Shown: positions 10,287 through 23,090, numbered from the stretch's first letter. The stretch is DNA of 64,000 nt from Globodera rostochiensis (GCA_018350325.1 JAEVLN010000035.1:494361-558360), one strand, 5' to 3'. The notes: generated by a model not told the origin, from the letters alone. Program-made: numbers and translations.

Positions 10287-11860
10287 GTCGAAAGGTTTTC
10301 CATTACATTGGTTAAAATATATGTTTTAATAACTTCGTTATCTGCCAATGCTTACATTAATATTACCGCGTATTATTTGGCCCTTTGTATTTATTCTTGA
10401 TTCATCTGTTGTAATTAAATGCAATCGTTAATGTTTTGATTTTTTTATAACAGTCTTTTATTTTTCAATGTTTACCCGTTTTTTCAATGGTTTCCACAAT
10501 TTTTTAAGCATTTATAATAATTGTATTAATAATTTATTAAATAATTCAAAAAGTTAATAATTACGAATTTTTTTGATTGGTTACGTCCCTCCCTTTACGG
10601 TATGTCAAAAAAGAAACATAACGAATTGCTTCATTATTATGATTAATTAGTGTGATATTTATTACTATCAAGTTTGGTAAGCATTATTATAATTATAGTA
10701 TGGTAGTCGAAGCATTGGTCGAAAAATTAAGCTTTTTATTTTAGTTCTGAATTTTATAAGTATGCTTTAAAGGTTTGAATATTTATTCAAACTTTTTCGG
10801 ATTCTAAAATAATATTTAAGCAATCAAAACTATTATTGAGTTTATGATGTTACGCCGCATTCAGGTGCTCTGCTGTATTAGCTTAATTAGGGTACAAACA
10901 CATAAAAAAAGTAAAGTTTTATTATCTTGTTTTTTTATTATTTAATTACCCAAATTATATTAAATTTTATTGAATGTTCAACTATTTTACAAAATAAAAA
11001 ACAAATGTTATTTTCCTACATTTGATATCTTTCATCGCGTTTAGCTATTTTTAAGTGCTTATTAATTTATTTAATAATCAGAATAAATATGTTAGTTTTA
11101 AGTAAGCGATAGAAAGTAAGGTAATACATTCAAAAAACAGTTTATTTAGCTTAACTGCCGCTAAGCAAACGTTTCATCTTTATCTTTAAAATTTTGTATA
11201 AATTGATAAATTTTTTTATTTGCAGACTTGATTTAAAATATTGCCAGTGCCTATTGCCATTTTTAAATGGGTAAACTTGGAATAATTAAAATGTATATTT
11301 GATTATCTGACTAAATGAAAACTGAACAAAATGCAAATTATCTAACACAAAAATATAATAAAATGATAAACAGAGAAATTAAAAAAGCCAATTAATGATT
11401 TATAACTTATTTATAGACAAACGAATGCAATGATAAAAAATAAAAATGAATTTATTATAAATAATTAAGATTATAAAACAAAATATTTATTACGCCGGAT
11501 GATGTCCATGATTTATTTCTTGGTGGCTCTATCTTTTTCCCACGTGATAAAACATAACCCTTTAAATTTACCAAGTGAAATTTTGATAAAATATTTAAAT
11601 CAATGTTTTTCTACCTTTTCAAGAACGCGCATGCGCTAGTGCAATACCTTTTCGTGTTCAACACCAAATAGACCAAAAAAAAAGTTTTACATTTACCAAA
11701 AATCGTTAATACCTTTAAAAATAAATTATAAAAATCTTTTGAAAAATAGCAAGCATCAACAAAAAAAAGTTAAATTAAAACGAGACTATCTTTACTTATT
11801 ATGTTTTATTAAAATGCATCCATCAAAAGAAAAAACAATCCATATAAATTGGTCCGAATC
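10287..11860. other. AT-rich filler, no gene recognised
   Basis: T-biased to about 11000, then A-biased. Weak GC-richer spots at 11495-11545 and 11620-11660 show no convincing frame. Confidence 0.4.
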
Positions 11861-11868
11861 TCTGCTAG

Positions 11869-11880
11869 CCCCCCCCCCCC
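11869..11880. repeat. Poly-C tract (12 nt)
   Basis: Twelve consecutive C in AT-rich DNA, at the downstream edge (minus-strand sense) of the coding exon candidate. Comparable tracts are at 46448-46459 and 62196-62208. Confidence 0.9.
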
Positions 11881-11948
11881 TCTAGGTTGTACGTACTTAC
11901 TACCGAGCAAAAAAAAGAGTAAATGTTAAAAATCCGACAAAATGTTAC

Positions 11949-12179
11949 CCGTGTTTGCTCCTGCAGCACCACCGACCGTTTGTTTCGCCCTCCCCTAATC
12001 GTTGTCTTCTTCGCGTTCTTTGCCGTACCGCTGACCTTCTGATGCTGTTGTTGCTGGTCCTCCTCCCGGAACCAGATGGCGTTAGAGTGCAAACGGTTCT
12101 TTGCCGCCATCGTCAGACAATCGTTGGGACCGTCCAAAATTTGCTGGTCAGGACAAATCGAACAAAGTTGACGAAGGGC
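11949..12179 (-). CDS. Unidentified protein, probable internal exon (77 codons)
   Basis: On the minus strand a 231-bp GC-rich block is bounded by a 3' splice site (GTTTTCCAG, intron side at 12180) and a 5' splice site (CGG|GTAACA, intron side at 11948). It is exactly 77 codons, phase 0 at both edges. It begins ALRQLCSICPDQQILDG, continues LTMAAKNRLHSNAIWF and REEDQQQQHQK, and ends with a basic stretch TIRGGRNKRSVVLQEQTR. Four glutamines in a row and the RNKRS motif (a possible basic cleavage or nuclear-targeting site) stand out. GC near 50% and GC-ending codons contrast strongly with the flanks. The frame also stays open upstream to an ATG at 12233 (start MVFIICLVCRFNGG), so an unspliced 122-codon ORF at 11865-12233 is the alternative. 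Family not recognised. Of the candidate exons here this is the most convincing. Confidence 0.45.
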
Positions 12180-12362
12180 CTGGAAAACAATGCCACCGTT
12201 GAAACGGCAAACCAAACAAATGATAAATACCATAATGGTACTGTTAGCGTTTGCTTTCGCGAGTAATGAACTATTGAAAAATATCGAAATTTTTTGGCCA
12301 ATTTATTCCTCCGATTTTATTATGTTTGGCCTAAATCAGTCAAATTCTCTCGCCAATCACTC

Positions 12363-12545
12363 AAAGTAACTAAAAAATTATTAGATGGGGTGCGTTGATG
12401 ACCGAATTACTCTAACCGTCTAACTCTCTCTTTTTAGCACACTATTTCTTCAAAAAATAAAATATTCAGAAATTAAACTTAAACAATTTTAGATGGGGTG
12501 CATTGATGACCAAATTACTCTAACCGTCTAACTCTCTCTTTTTAG
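12363..12545 (-). repeat. Two units of the ~107-bp satellite
   Basis: Two copies of a unit with AGATGGGGTGCGTTGATGACC (second copy GCATTGATGACC), AAATTACTCTAACCGTC and CTCTCTTTTTAG, in the orientation opposite to the large array at 23.1-24.15 kb. The second copy ends in TTTTTAG exactly where the truncated hAT-1 sequence starts. Confidence 0.85.
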
Positions 12546-12869
12546 AATTTTCTCTTTCGATTTTCGTAAGAAAACCGGTAGAAAAACCTCGAAATTATCG
12601 AAATCGAAAGGTTTCGACGCAGCCCTGCCCGCACCACCTTTTTGTCCAAACTGTTCAGTCCGCCTGTAATCTCTGAGAAAGTAAAAATGTAAAAATCATT
12701 TGTTCACCGCTTCCTCCCACTGTGATGAATTGTTTGAGTGAACATGAAGGGACTTCTCTTTCTTTTTATTGCTTCAAGTATTTTTCCTCAAATTCAGGAT
12801 GCTTTTTCAGATGACCGATTAATCCTGCTGTATATCCAGCATTGGTTTTGATTATTTTCCCGCATTCTT
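12546..12869 (-). mobile_element. Truncated hAT-1 copy with partial BED-finger coding
   Basis: Nearly identical to 14511-14831 of the complete hAT-1 element: the same AATTTTCTCTTTCG start, the GGTTTCGACGCAGCCCTG segment and the minus-strand frame GYTAGLIGHLKKHPEFEEKY. It breaks off at CCCGCATTC, inside the BED-finger codons, so the two cysteines and the N-terminus are lost, as are both hAT termini. It is joined directly to satellite DNA on its left. Confidence 0.8.
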
Positions 12870-14119
12870 CTTTAAAATCAATTTTTGATAATCAATTTTT
12901 TCCTGAAATTTTATATTAAAATTATTTGGCTTTATTAAAAATAATTACTCAATACCCTAAACCAATATAAATTTAAAAAAAACTTAACAAAAACGGCCAG
13001 GCTGCTCGCAGAGACGACGGTTGCCCAGCATATGCATCCTGAATTTAAAGATTGGAAAATCTATTTGTTAAGGTCGGCTGTTGAATTTATAAGTTCGTTA
13101 TTTTAAAAAATTTATATATAAACAAAATGTTCAAATAGTTTAGACGAAATTGTCCGCCCAACGACAAAGAGCAAAAATAACAAGACTCAATAAGCAAAAT
13201 AGTTAAATTAAAATAAAAATCTATACGTTTTAAATAATTTTTCTACTCTGGAAAATATTTTAATTATTAGCAGTTAAATTAAAGCTTTATGAGGAAGTTA
13301 GTGCAATTTTTGTGAAATGCATACAATATTTATGGACTAAATATAAATTCACGAATCATATGATATAGTAAAATAGAAATAGAAATATCTTCAGTTAATA
13401 AAAATTTAAAAATTCTAAAAAAGTATTAATAATTATTAATGATACTATTTTTTAATTAGCAAATATGTAAAAAATAGCAATTTTAAATCTTAAAAGAATC
13501 AATGTAAATAAGTAAAAATTAACCATTAAATTTAATAAATTTTATTAACAACACGGTGTTAATAAAAAGATATATATTTCAATATCCAATTTTAAAATAA
13601 AAGGTGATAATGTAAATAAGAAAATGCAAAAGAAAGTATTTTTATTTTATTCCATTTTGGTTTTAAAGTACTTAATACCAACATTGTCAAAAAAACTTCT
13701 TTAAAAGAAGTTGGTAAAAATATTCAATTTTGCCTCACCAAACTCAGAAATGTATTATTAATGAAATCATTTTGAGAGTATTTGTGAAAGTTTGGATATT
13801 CTACAAATAATAAAGATTTAAGCAAATGATTAAATTTAATTAAGATTTAAACACTGTCAAAACTTTAATTCTAAACTACTAAAACATAAAAATGTAATAT
13901 TTATTTTTTTGGCAGTCAATACACGAAACGTGCTTATGTCAAGCCAGGATGCAGTAAAAAGTTCTTTAAAACTAAAAATTAACATAAAAATTAAAATAAC
14001 TAATTAGATAAATTTTAGCAAATAAAAAAATGCTTAGTAGTGGAAATACTTTGAAACAAATGAAAATATAAACAATGACAAATATGAGAATTTGTAATCT
14101 TTAAGTATTTTAAACGGAA
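12870..14119. other. AT-rich, A-biased filler, no gene recognised
   Basis: One GC-richer island at about 12990-13035 reads, on the minus strand after AAATTCAG, as DAYAGQPSSLRAAWPF. It is short and unassigned. The rest shows no structure. Confidence 0.4.
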
Positions 14120-14127
14120 TTGAGCGC
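14120..14127. repeat. Left target-site duplication of hAT-1
   Basis: TTGAGCGC, repeated exactly at 15223-15230. Confidence 0.9.
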
Positions 14128-15222
14128 TAGTGCTCGGCAATGGCATCGATACGATATATCGAACGATATTTTGATAAAATATCGGTATCGAAAAATATCG
14201 AATTCCTAACATTTTTCCGATACGATATATCGAACGATATTTCGATAAAATATCGGTATCGAAAAATATCGAAAAAAACCGATATATCGCGATATTTTTT
14301 TCGTAAAATTTTTTTAAAGCTAATATGCAAAAACCGTTATAAAACAATGAATATTTATAAGTTTGAACCTCCAACGAATTTTCGGTGACGGGAACACAGA
14401 CCAATAAGCCAACGATAACAGTTGCCTTGCACACAAAAAATGTGGTAAAGTGTCTCGAAAAATACAAAATTTCTTTGATACAATTTCTCTTTCGACAAAA
14501 TTTCGAAGAATTTTCTCTTTCGATTTTCGTAAGAAAACCGGTAGAAAAACCTCGAAATTATCGAAATCGAAAGGTTTCGACGCAGCCCTGCGCCGCACCA
14601 CCTTTTTGTCCAAACTGTTCAGTCCGCCTGTAATCTCTGAGAAAGTAAAAATGTAAAAATCATTTGTTCACCGCTTCCTCCCACTGTGATGAATTGTTTG
14701 AGTGAACATGAAGGGACTTCTCTTTCTTTTTATTGCTTCAAGTATTTTTCCTCAAATTCAGGATGCTTTTTCAGATGACCGATTAATCCTGCTGTATACC
14801 CAGCAGTGGTTTTGATTATTTTCCCGCATTCGTTACATTCGCTCTCATTCTTACTAAGTTTTATAAAAAGTCCAATATTGCGAACAGAACTCATAATTAA
14901 TCTAAAATATGAAAAAAGTTGTGGCTGGTGGTAAGTTGGAGACGCAAAATTGTTTGTGTTTTTGGATGAAAATTTTTTTTCAGTATTTTCTCTGGCGAGC
15001 TGTCCTGAGATTCAATTTCAAAGTGTCATTTTTGCTGCGATAAAATATCGCGATATTTTAATTTTCGCTACGATATATCGAACGATATTTCGATAAAATA
15101 TCGATATCGAAAAATATCGAATTCCTCATTTTTCCGATACGATATATCGAACGATATTTCGATATAAATATCGCGATATATCGCGATATTTTTATCGAAA
15201 TATCGTATCGTGCCGAGCACTA
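14128..15222 (-). mobile_element. hAT-1, complete short hAT element (1095 bp)
   Basis: Ends TAGTGCTCGGCA at the left and, on the other strand, TAGTGCTCGGCA at the right, flanked by 8-bp duplications TTGAGCGC. Both subterminal regions are packed with palindromic ATCGATACGATATATCG and CGATATTTCGATAAAATATCG motifs, likely transposase-binding sites that can also fold into hairpins. The interior carries a BED zinc-finger frame on the minus strand (14730-14894) but no recognisable RNase H-fold catalytic domain, so it is probably non-autonomous. The near-identical second copy at 12546-12869 suggests fairly recent activity. Confidence 0.9.
14730..14894 (-). CDS. BED-type zinc finger, N-terminal fragment of hAT transposase (54 residues)
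   Basis: ATG at 14894, TAA at 14730. The protein starts MSSVRNIGLFIKLSKNESEC and carries CNECGK, AGYTAGLIGHLKKHPEF and EEKYLKQ. Cys20 and Cys23 with His40 and His44 give the CxxC...HxxxH pattern of a BED finger, the DNA-binding module at the N-terminus of hAT transposases. Full transposases have several hundred further residues; here TAA follows at once. A later piece in another frame, QWEEAVNK then TGA (about 14670), looks like the continuation after a frameshift. Inference: a decayed transposase 5' exon, or a finger-only product that could still bind element ends. Confidence 0.65.
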   Translation of the reverse strand: MSSVRNIGLFIKLSKNESECNECGKIIKTTAGYTAGLIGHLKKHPEFEEKYLKQ

Positions 15223-15230
15223 TTGAGCGC
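15223..15230. repeat. Right target-site duplication of hAT-1
   Basis: TTGAGCGC, identical to 14120-14127. Confidence 0.9.
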
Positions 15231-16500
15231 TGCACAACGAACCCCTGCCGGATACAAAGACAAGGAGAAAACATAAATTACATATAACAACAGGAAAAAA
15301 ACGGACAAACGAAGCTTAATTATAAAGTTTTTTTCTTTAAGAATGTCTACTGAATTTAAATAAAATTATAGATCAGACTAAAAAATCCTTAAAAATTAGC
15401 TAAAAGTTCCGATAAAAGACGATGAAGTATAAGTAATAAAATTATCAAAGAATTGTTTGCATAGTATAAAAAAATAATTTGCAAGAGCGTTAAAGTATTT
15501 AATTAATTTTCGACTAATCTTGATCAAATAAATACGAGCCTGCTCAATCTTCAATTCAAAAATGTCGCCACACCAATCACTTAAATCAATAAAATAAATA
15601 ATTTTATCTAAAAATAAAAAAAAGACAAATGCTCCAAAGGGATCGAACTGATTTCGTCTTTTTATTGTGAGTTTAATAAGCCACCTGTTGAAAAACTGCT
15701 TCAAATATTACCCAAATGACATTAAAATCAATTAAAAGATTTAAATAAAAAAGCAATAATAAATTTTGGTGATCATATTTGATTACGGATAAAAAATTTA
15801 AATGAAGCCTACATAACAACTTTTATTAGACATTTAAAAGAAATTATTTTTAAAAAATCAAAAGCCATTCATTAATATTAAGGGCGATAAAAAAGAACCC
15901 TCAGTTTATAAGATTTGAAACAATGATTGCGAAAGCAAGAAAATTAATATTATCTTATGTATTTATGATAGAAACCTCATTTTCACATACAAGCGAAAGG
16001 CTGATGTACCTCGCCTTATCTAACATTCTTACAAATTTGTAAATACAATAAAATTATTATAAATAAACATTGACAATTACAAATAAACATTTTTTAACAA
16101 CTTCATAAAAAATGAGTCAAAAAAAAAGCACGCAGTTAGGAAATTTAGGCAAGCAGGTATTTTAGAAAGAAATGTACATAGTGAAAAACTATCATAAACC
16201 AATGTTACAATAAATTATGGAAAAATAGATTAAAAGCCTCTAAATATTATGTAATAAATTTTGGTGAAATATTTTTATTACCAAATTATTGAAGTCGATT
16301 TCAACCAGAACAAAAAATTAATTCAAAATTGTCATATGTTTTTAAATCAAATTTTATAATAAGGATTTGCGTTCAGGAATTTAACGAATCATGAAATTGA
16401 CTTAATTTTTATTAACTTTATTAAAAAGCACTAAAATTTGATTAGAGAATAACTTTAATAATTAATATAACTTTACTTTTTTGAATATTTTATTTTTTGA
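15231..16500. other. AT-rich, A-biased filler, no gene recognised
   Basis: A 102-codon minus-strand frame at 15396-15704 is uniformly AT-rich and of low complexity (F, I, K, L, N). I do not support it as a gene. Nothing else stands out. Confidence 0.4.
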
Positions 16501-16504
16501 ATGT

Positions 16505-16562
16505 GCTAAAAAAAGAGACTCAGACGGCGAGAGTAATTTAGACATCAACGCACCCCATTTTC
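16505..16562 (+). repeat. Solitary degenerate unit of the ~107-bp satellite
   Basis: GTGCTAAAAAAAGAGACTCA, GACGGCGAGAGTAATTTAGA and CATCAACGCACCCCAT match the unit consensus with several changes. There are no neighbouring copies, so this is either a remnant array or a dispersed unit. Confidence 0.75.
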
Positions 16563-19500
16563 CATTAAAATGGGGAAAGGAACGAGAAAATCATTAACAA
16601 ATAACTTTTTCTGAAATTAATTAATCACCTGACGCAATTCAATTCTGAATGGGCCTAGTCTCTACATGTCGGAGAAACGTTTATCGGCGTAGAAGACTGC
16701 AGGCTTCTATAAATTCATAAGGCATTGAAAACAAAGATTATTTTAAAAACCAAAGTATTTATTCAGCAAATTAATAAATTTATTTGAAAAATTATTTTAA
16801 CTTAAAATATTTTAATTTGAAAATGGATTTAAGAAAAAAGAACGAAAATTATTGATATCATATTTAAATAGATCATGTTATATTAGAATTACAAATAAAA
16901 AACTATCGCCTATTATTGCTATACAAAAAATTGTTAATAAAAAACTAAACATTGCTAAAACTAAATAATTAATATTAAAAATGATTAAGTTTTTTAAATA
17001 AATGCAAAATAAAGGAGCGATATCGAGTGTTCCAGCTTGCCCATGTGACCAAAGTTCAATGGGGATTTTGTGTACGAATTATACCTTTGTACACCTTCTG
17101 GCAAAGTCAACAACCATGGTTTGCTATCCAATAAAATTAAAACCCAATTGCATTCATTTGATACTGAAAATTACAAAAATGAATTTAAAAAATACCCCGA
17201 TTATTTATTTAAAATCAACATAACTAATTTCTTTTCTAAAATATAATATCTAAAACCACTCACATATTCGCCATGAACATTTGACTGCTGATGATGCGTT
17301 AATTTGTCTTCTCTACAAGTAAATGCATAAAAATTATTATTGAATAATATAATGAGTTTTATAAGAAAAATGAAATAAACAATTATTTTGACAGGCATAA
17401 ATCAAAACACAATTTTTATTCTTTTTTTCTATTTCAGCAAAAAAAGATAATGAAATGCTATATAAAATGCATACTCAAAAACCTAACCTCGAGCTCGATA
17501 TCCAAGAAACGCGGATGGACGCTACAAAAAATGCTTAATATAAGTTAAAGCTTATTAAAATAGATCTTCCAAAAAGTATTAAATAAATAATATTAATAAT
17601 AATAATAAACATAATTTAAAATATTAAAAAACAAATAATAATCTGAGACAATTGTTGAGCTGTGCAAAAGAGCTTTTTGGGGGTTTAAGCCTGGAATATG
17701 TAGAATTTGCAGATACTTTATTATACTCGGATAAAATAAAATTTTTATTTCTAAATTAAACTATTTGTATCCCGAATTAAGGCATATGAAACATACTGTT
17801 TATTTAAATTTCATGGCTTTCAATATTTGATATGAAAATGCTTACTTCTCCAAAATGATAAAACAAAAAATGAGATCATCAATAAAAAATAATACTTAAA
17901 TATAATAGTTAAATATAGAAACGAAGTAATAATTATTTATTACCATTAATTAATTTGCAATTACTTTAAAAATTTTCGTTAAGCTAAATATTCCTAATAA
18001 GCAGCCAAAACTATAGAAATTTCAATAGATGTTTAATTAAAATGGATTAAGAATAACCGATTGGATGAGAATGATATTGCTTAAATATAATATGATCATG
18101 ACCATAAATACTTTACAAAATAAACATTCACAAAGGATTGTGGAAGGTTTACTATTTTAATCTCCTATACTTTACAAATATTATTTAATTTTGAGTAAAA
18201 TGTTTGTTTTTTACAACCAAAAAGGCAAACAAAAGCTAAATTGATCATACAAAAATATTTAAATAATTTTGAAGTAAAAATATAAAAATTACAGAAGCAG
18301 TAAAATTGATTAACACATAAAGCAATGTTCTTTTTCTTCTGTTAATTAAAAAAATAAACGTGATTAAAAAAAATACAAAATTTTAGACAATGTTGTTAAA
18401 AATTATATAATTCATAATATGTATATTAGGACAAATTTTAAAGTGATTAAATAAAAACCAAAACAATCATGCAAAGTGCGACCACAACGTATTCAAATTT
18501 CTTCTCTGAGCTAAACATTGCATGAAATCAAATAAAAAATGACAATTAAAATAAATTTATTATGACCAAAAAAATCAACAAATATATTAAGAAGAAAAGT
18601 TAAAAGTGAATGGTGTCAGGCATACGGTATTGTGATATACTTTGATTGAAAATTATAAAAAATTTAAAACAGGCCAACGGCAGCAGATCGCAAAAAAAAG
18701 CCACATGTGCTCGTTAAGTAAGAAAATCTGGCAGCCTAAATTTGTTTAAAAAACTTGGGCATACATAATGAATAATGATTAAATCATATTTGGTCAGATT
18801 TACTAATGTTTGATTCCAATAAAAACAATAGCTTTGGCCTAAGCCATAAAATTTTAGTCTGTTAATGTTTTTTTCCTTTCAAATAATTGCTTATTATTTC
18901 TACTCCTTATATGCATTCAATTCTTATTGGATAAACAATTATTTAAGCGGTTTAAAATATTTTCTAAACTTTACCTTAAGCGAGCAACGCAGCATTTGCA
19001 CCAAAAATTTAAAAACTAAAAACTATACAATTGATAAAATCAATAAATTATAAATATTTAAAATATTTAAAATATGACTTGACTTTAAATAAAGCGGGTA
19101 CTTGCTAGTTAATTAAATTTTTTTTGATTTATATGAGGCCACGACACGATGATGTTTGTTTTTTCGCGTCGAAATCATTTAACAAAATACAAAATGGCCT
19201 ACGCTTTAACTTACTAAATTTATTCATCTTATTTTATAAAATAATATATATTTTTTAAATACTATTTTCATCAACACCATTCATTCATACTTAATAGATT
19301 ATTTGGTTTAATTGATGCTTATAAATTGAAAAATTTGGTTTTAAAATTCTTTGTTTATTTTTAAAGGATATGGATATTTTTTTAGCATTATTCTTTGAAA
19401 TTTTACAATTTTTTTATTAAGAGATTTAATGAGTTCATATATATTTTATTCCTTTTTTCACTTACATTTTGCTTTGGTCGATTTATCTTAGTTGAGCCAT

Positions 19501-22500
19501 TATTTATTAATTAAATGTTTTCTCAAATTTACTTTAATTATTCTATCTGGCTGCACAGTTTAATTTAAATTTTATTTATTTTTATCAGTTTAAACACCAT
19601 TATATTGCTGTCATTCTTGTTGTATTTAAACAGTTGGATAAATGTAATTAATTCAATCTCAAATCCGCAAATTATTTAAGCTGGTTTATGTTGCCATTTA
19701 TACCAAAAACGCAATTAATAAATTGTGTCAACGCATCGGCCACTAAAAAATATGTTCATTTTTAATTTTAACTACCTAACATATTAAAATAAAAATGTGA
19801 AATTTTTGAATCGTATTCTTAAATTAAATTAAAGATTTTAAAAGCAAATGCTACTTCTAAGTGTCTGTAAACGTTTGACTCTTTTGGCATGTTCAATATT
19901 TATTATGCTAAACTTTTTCAGTGCACAAATCAAAAGTTTTATTTATAAAATTATTCCACTCTTATTCAAATAAAATAATCTTTACATTTGTGAATAACCG
20001 GGTTGATGATGAGTGTACGAGCTCTTTAGAGCATGTGCCTCAATAAACTCGAAAACTTTTGTAGGCGATTGAAGTCTACATTTTTTAAAAATTAAATTTT
20101 TTTTATTATGAAATATCTATGTTGTTGGATTAATTGTTCAGATGGGTAATTTTAAGAATAAATATTAAGAATGAATTTACGACCACCATAAAAATATTTT
20201 GTTAATTATTACACTTATTTATGTCAATTAGATTGGATATTTAATTTTATGTAAATTATAAATTGCCATGGAATCACGGTAACTCCACAGCTTTCCATCA
20301 TAGATCATTTTTGACGCGACAGAAAATATAAGTTGGGTCAATAATGCCAATGAAAAAAACGATTTTATGATTGAATTTTTTTTTGTTTATTTTTAACGGT
20401 AGATGAAATGATCAGTTATGGTATTTTAGTTTTTCATACGTGCAGTCACAAAAAGACCATTAAAATGTTTTTTATTATTTAATATTAATTACATTTTTGG
20501 ATCAATTTTTATATGCTGTTATTTATCAGTAAGTCGTTTATACCCGGCTATCTCTATCAAAGCTTCATACTTTATATTTCTTAAATATAAATTTTTTTTT
20601 AAATTAATCAATTTATATTTCAGAGAAAATAAATTGAAAAATATTTCTTTTCATATAATTTAATTGCACATCTCGTGTGTAATAGAGTTCATATCTGAAT
20701 GTCGCCTGCTCTGGATGTATTTTACCATAGGTGGACATCGGCGTGGTGATCGCATAAATATTACTATATCTTAATTTGAAATTGTCTTTATTTTTATTAT
20801 TTAGGAAGTATTTTTATCAAAAGTTTTAAAGATTTTATATTTGTATTGCTGACACTCTTGGTGGCTCAACCGAATAAGGATTACGTATAGCTCAATTTGA
20901 AATTGATGTTAGTTTTATTTTTCCATTGACTTTATGATTGTAAAATAAAGAAAAATTTCTTATTTAATGCATGCAAATTAAATTCTTATATAAAAAGAAA
21001 TTCTTATCATAATATATATTTTTCTTTTTGATTATCTATGGCATCAAAACAATGACTTAGTAATTCATTTTATAGATTTTTTTATGAATCTTAAATTGCA
21101 CATTAAAAATGCTAGTCAATATATTGTATTTTTTTAATAAATGTTAGTCACTTTCACCTTCAACATTTATTAATTTTTAATTGAAAAAATGGTGACTGTT
21201 TTAATTTGAAAAAAACAAATAAAATAAAAAGCCAAGATAAAATTCAAAACGGAGATTTATCAGAGGAATTACATTCATAACTGTATATGCTACTGATGCA
21301 TTAATTAATTACGCAAAAACAATTTGTAAAAACAAAATTCTTGGTATTAAAATTTCTTCACGTCATGCAGTATTCACTGTCACTTTAAAAATCGTAAGAC
21401 TTGAAGTTTTGTCTAATTGTTTTATGTTTGAATTAATAAAAAATAAATGAAACAAAGATTGGTTTACAAATAAAAAAAATACAACATTTAACAAAAATGG
21501 AATTAAACTATACAGCTCAATTTTTTCAATCATGATTTGCCGATATCTTTGGGGATTACAAATAATTTTTTTGTTGAAGATTATGTAAGATTGTTATTCG
21601 TAACAAAAATAAAATAAAGTTTAAACTATTTAACATAAATAAAATTTTAACATACACTAAACAATTATCGGAATTATTATAATTGAATACATACAACAAA
21701 AAAACTTTCACATACAATAGTAAAAAAAAACACTCACATACAATAGTCCAAAAACGGAGAATAATGCCTTTAAAGTAAAGGCATATCAATTACAGTTTAC
21801 CATAAACTGTTTGCCTCGCACATATATATATATTAAAACAATTGTTTGAATCACATGACACGCAAAAATTTCATTAAAAATTGAATATTAAATGCAATTT
21901 AAATTGTTTTTTCAAAAATGAATCAATTTATAAATGAAAAATATCCAATGACCAACATTTCTGTGATGTAAATCCAAAACTAAATATTAAAAAAGCAAAT
22001 GCGATTTAATAAGTTTAAAAAATTAAAAATTATCAAATATAATTTAAACCAAAAGAGAAAAATGAATGATTAAAATAAATCAATAGGTCAAGCAACTGGG
22101 CGTTACCCAAAAACGAGCTTCATTATTTATTATATGATTCTTTTAAAGGAAAAAAATTTAATTTAAGATAAAAATAACAGCCTAATTATAAATTGTAACT
22201 AAAACAGACATCATTTTATTAAGTGTAATAAACGATTGAATTGTTCATCAGGAAGCAGCGGTTTATGCCACGATTCAAAATTCATAGAGGAAATCAAAAT
22301 TATGCTTTGATTACTTTAGAAGATTCAAAGTTTCAAAAAAATTTATACGAAAAAGCGAAATTAAACATCACCTTGAATTAAGTTGTCAGATAATGGATTA
22401 ATATTTAATATTTATTCAAGAAATGAAAATATAACTACTGAACTGAAATCTTTGGAATATAAAATAAGCAGCAAAGTTAGAAGCAGCAACCAATTAATTT

Positions 22501-23090
22501 GCAGTGGAAGGTTAGGCTATGTTCGTGTTCATTAAGAACTACTTGACATTATTTAATCATATCTATTAATTTTTTAGTAAAACAGTGTAAATTGAATCAA
22601 CATGTTTTATAAGAATCAATTATTTTGAAATTAAACAATAATTTATTAAGAATTCGACGGGAGGACGGTGCCTCTGACACAAACAAATGATGCTTTTTGT
22701 CTTAGTGGTGCCGCATAGCTTTAGAAAAAGCCATATTATACAGGAAATTTTTCAAAATTAAAATATATTTTAACACATAAAACTTTAAATGTGCCAACTA
22801 AGAACCTATGAAATATCAATGAATGACACGAGGAGTGTAAATACATGCACTTACTAATAATCCTAAATATTCTTTTCAAATAATAAATAAATCAGATTAT
22901 GTTAATACTAATTTATTATTTTTCTCAGCGAGAACCAGGAGGCTAATTTATTAACTTTGAATATTTACAAATTAAATTTTTTGATTAAAGTGCAACTATA
23001 TTTAATTTTGCTATAATTTATTACAAAATTGATTTTTGGATTAGGTTAAAAATTTTACAATCATAGTCAATGCGTATGCCTTCTTCTCGA
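16563..23090. other. AT-rich filler with scattered GC islands, no gene recognised
   Basis: A-biased to about 18800, T-biased to about 21170, then A-biased. Islands lie at 16650-16710, 17015-17125, 20000-20050, 20695-20760 (+ frame SECRLLWMYFTIGGHRRG) and 22655-22735 (minus strand after GTGTCAG: RHRPPVEF). None is assigned to a protein. The 73-codon frame at 17002-17223 is open, but its minus strand is open too except for one TAA, so neither is favoured. Confidence 0.4.

Noticed and set aside
11955..12266. 103-codon + strand ORF opposite the exon candidate
   Set aside because: It overlaps the minus-strand exon antisense; the minus strand has matching splice sites and a less biased peptide, so this is a shadow frame.
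14015..15274. Several ORFs of 67-150 codons across hAT-1
   Set aside because: They are translations of the ATCGATAT palindromes and subterminal repeats (Tyr/Arg/Phe/Ile-rich strings); only the BED-finger frame matches a known domain.
17002..17223. Minus-strand frame with a single TAA, read as possible evidence of a ciliate-type code (TAA = Gln)
   Set aside because: One in-frame TAA in an island of about 110 bp is expected by chance, the opposite strand is fully open, and the pogo relic reads well with the standard code and animal-like introns.
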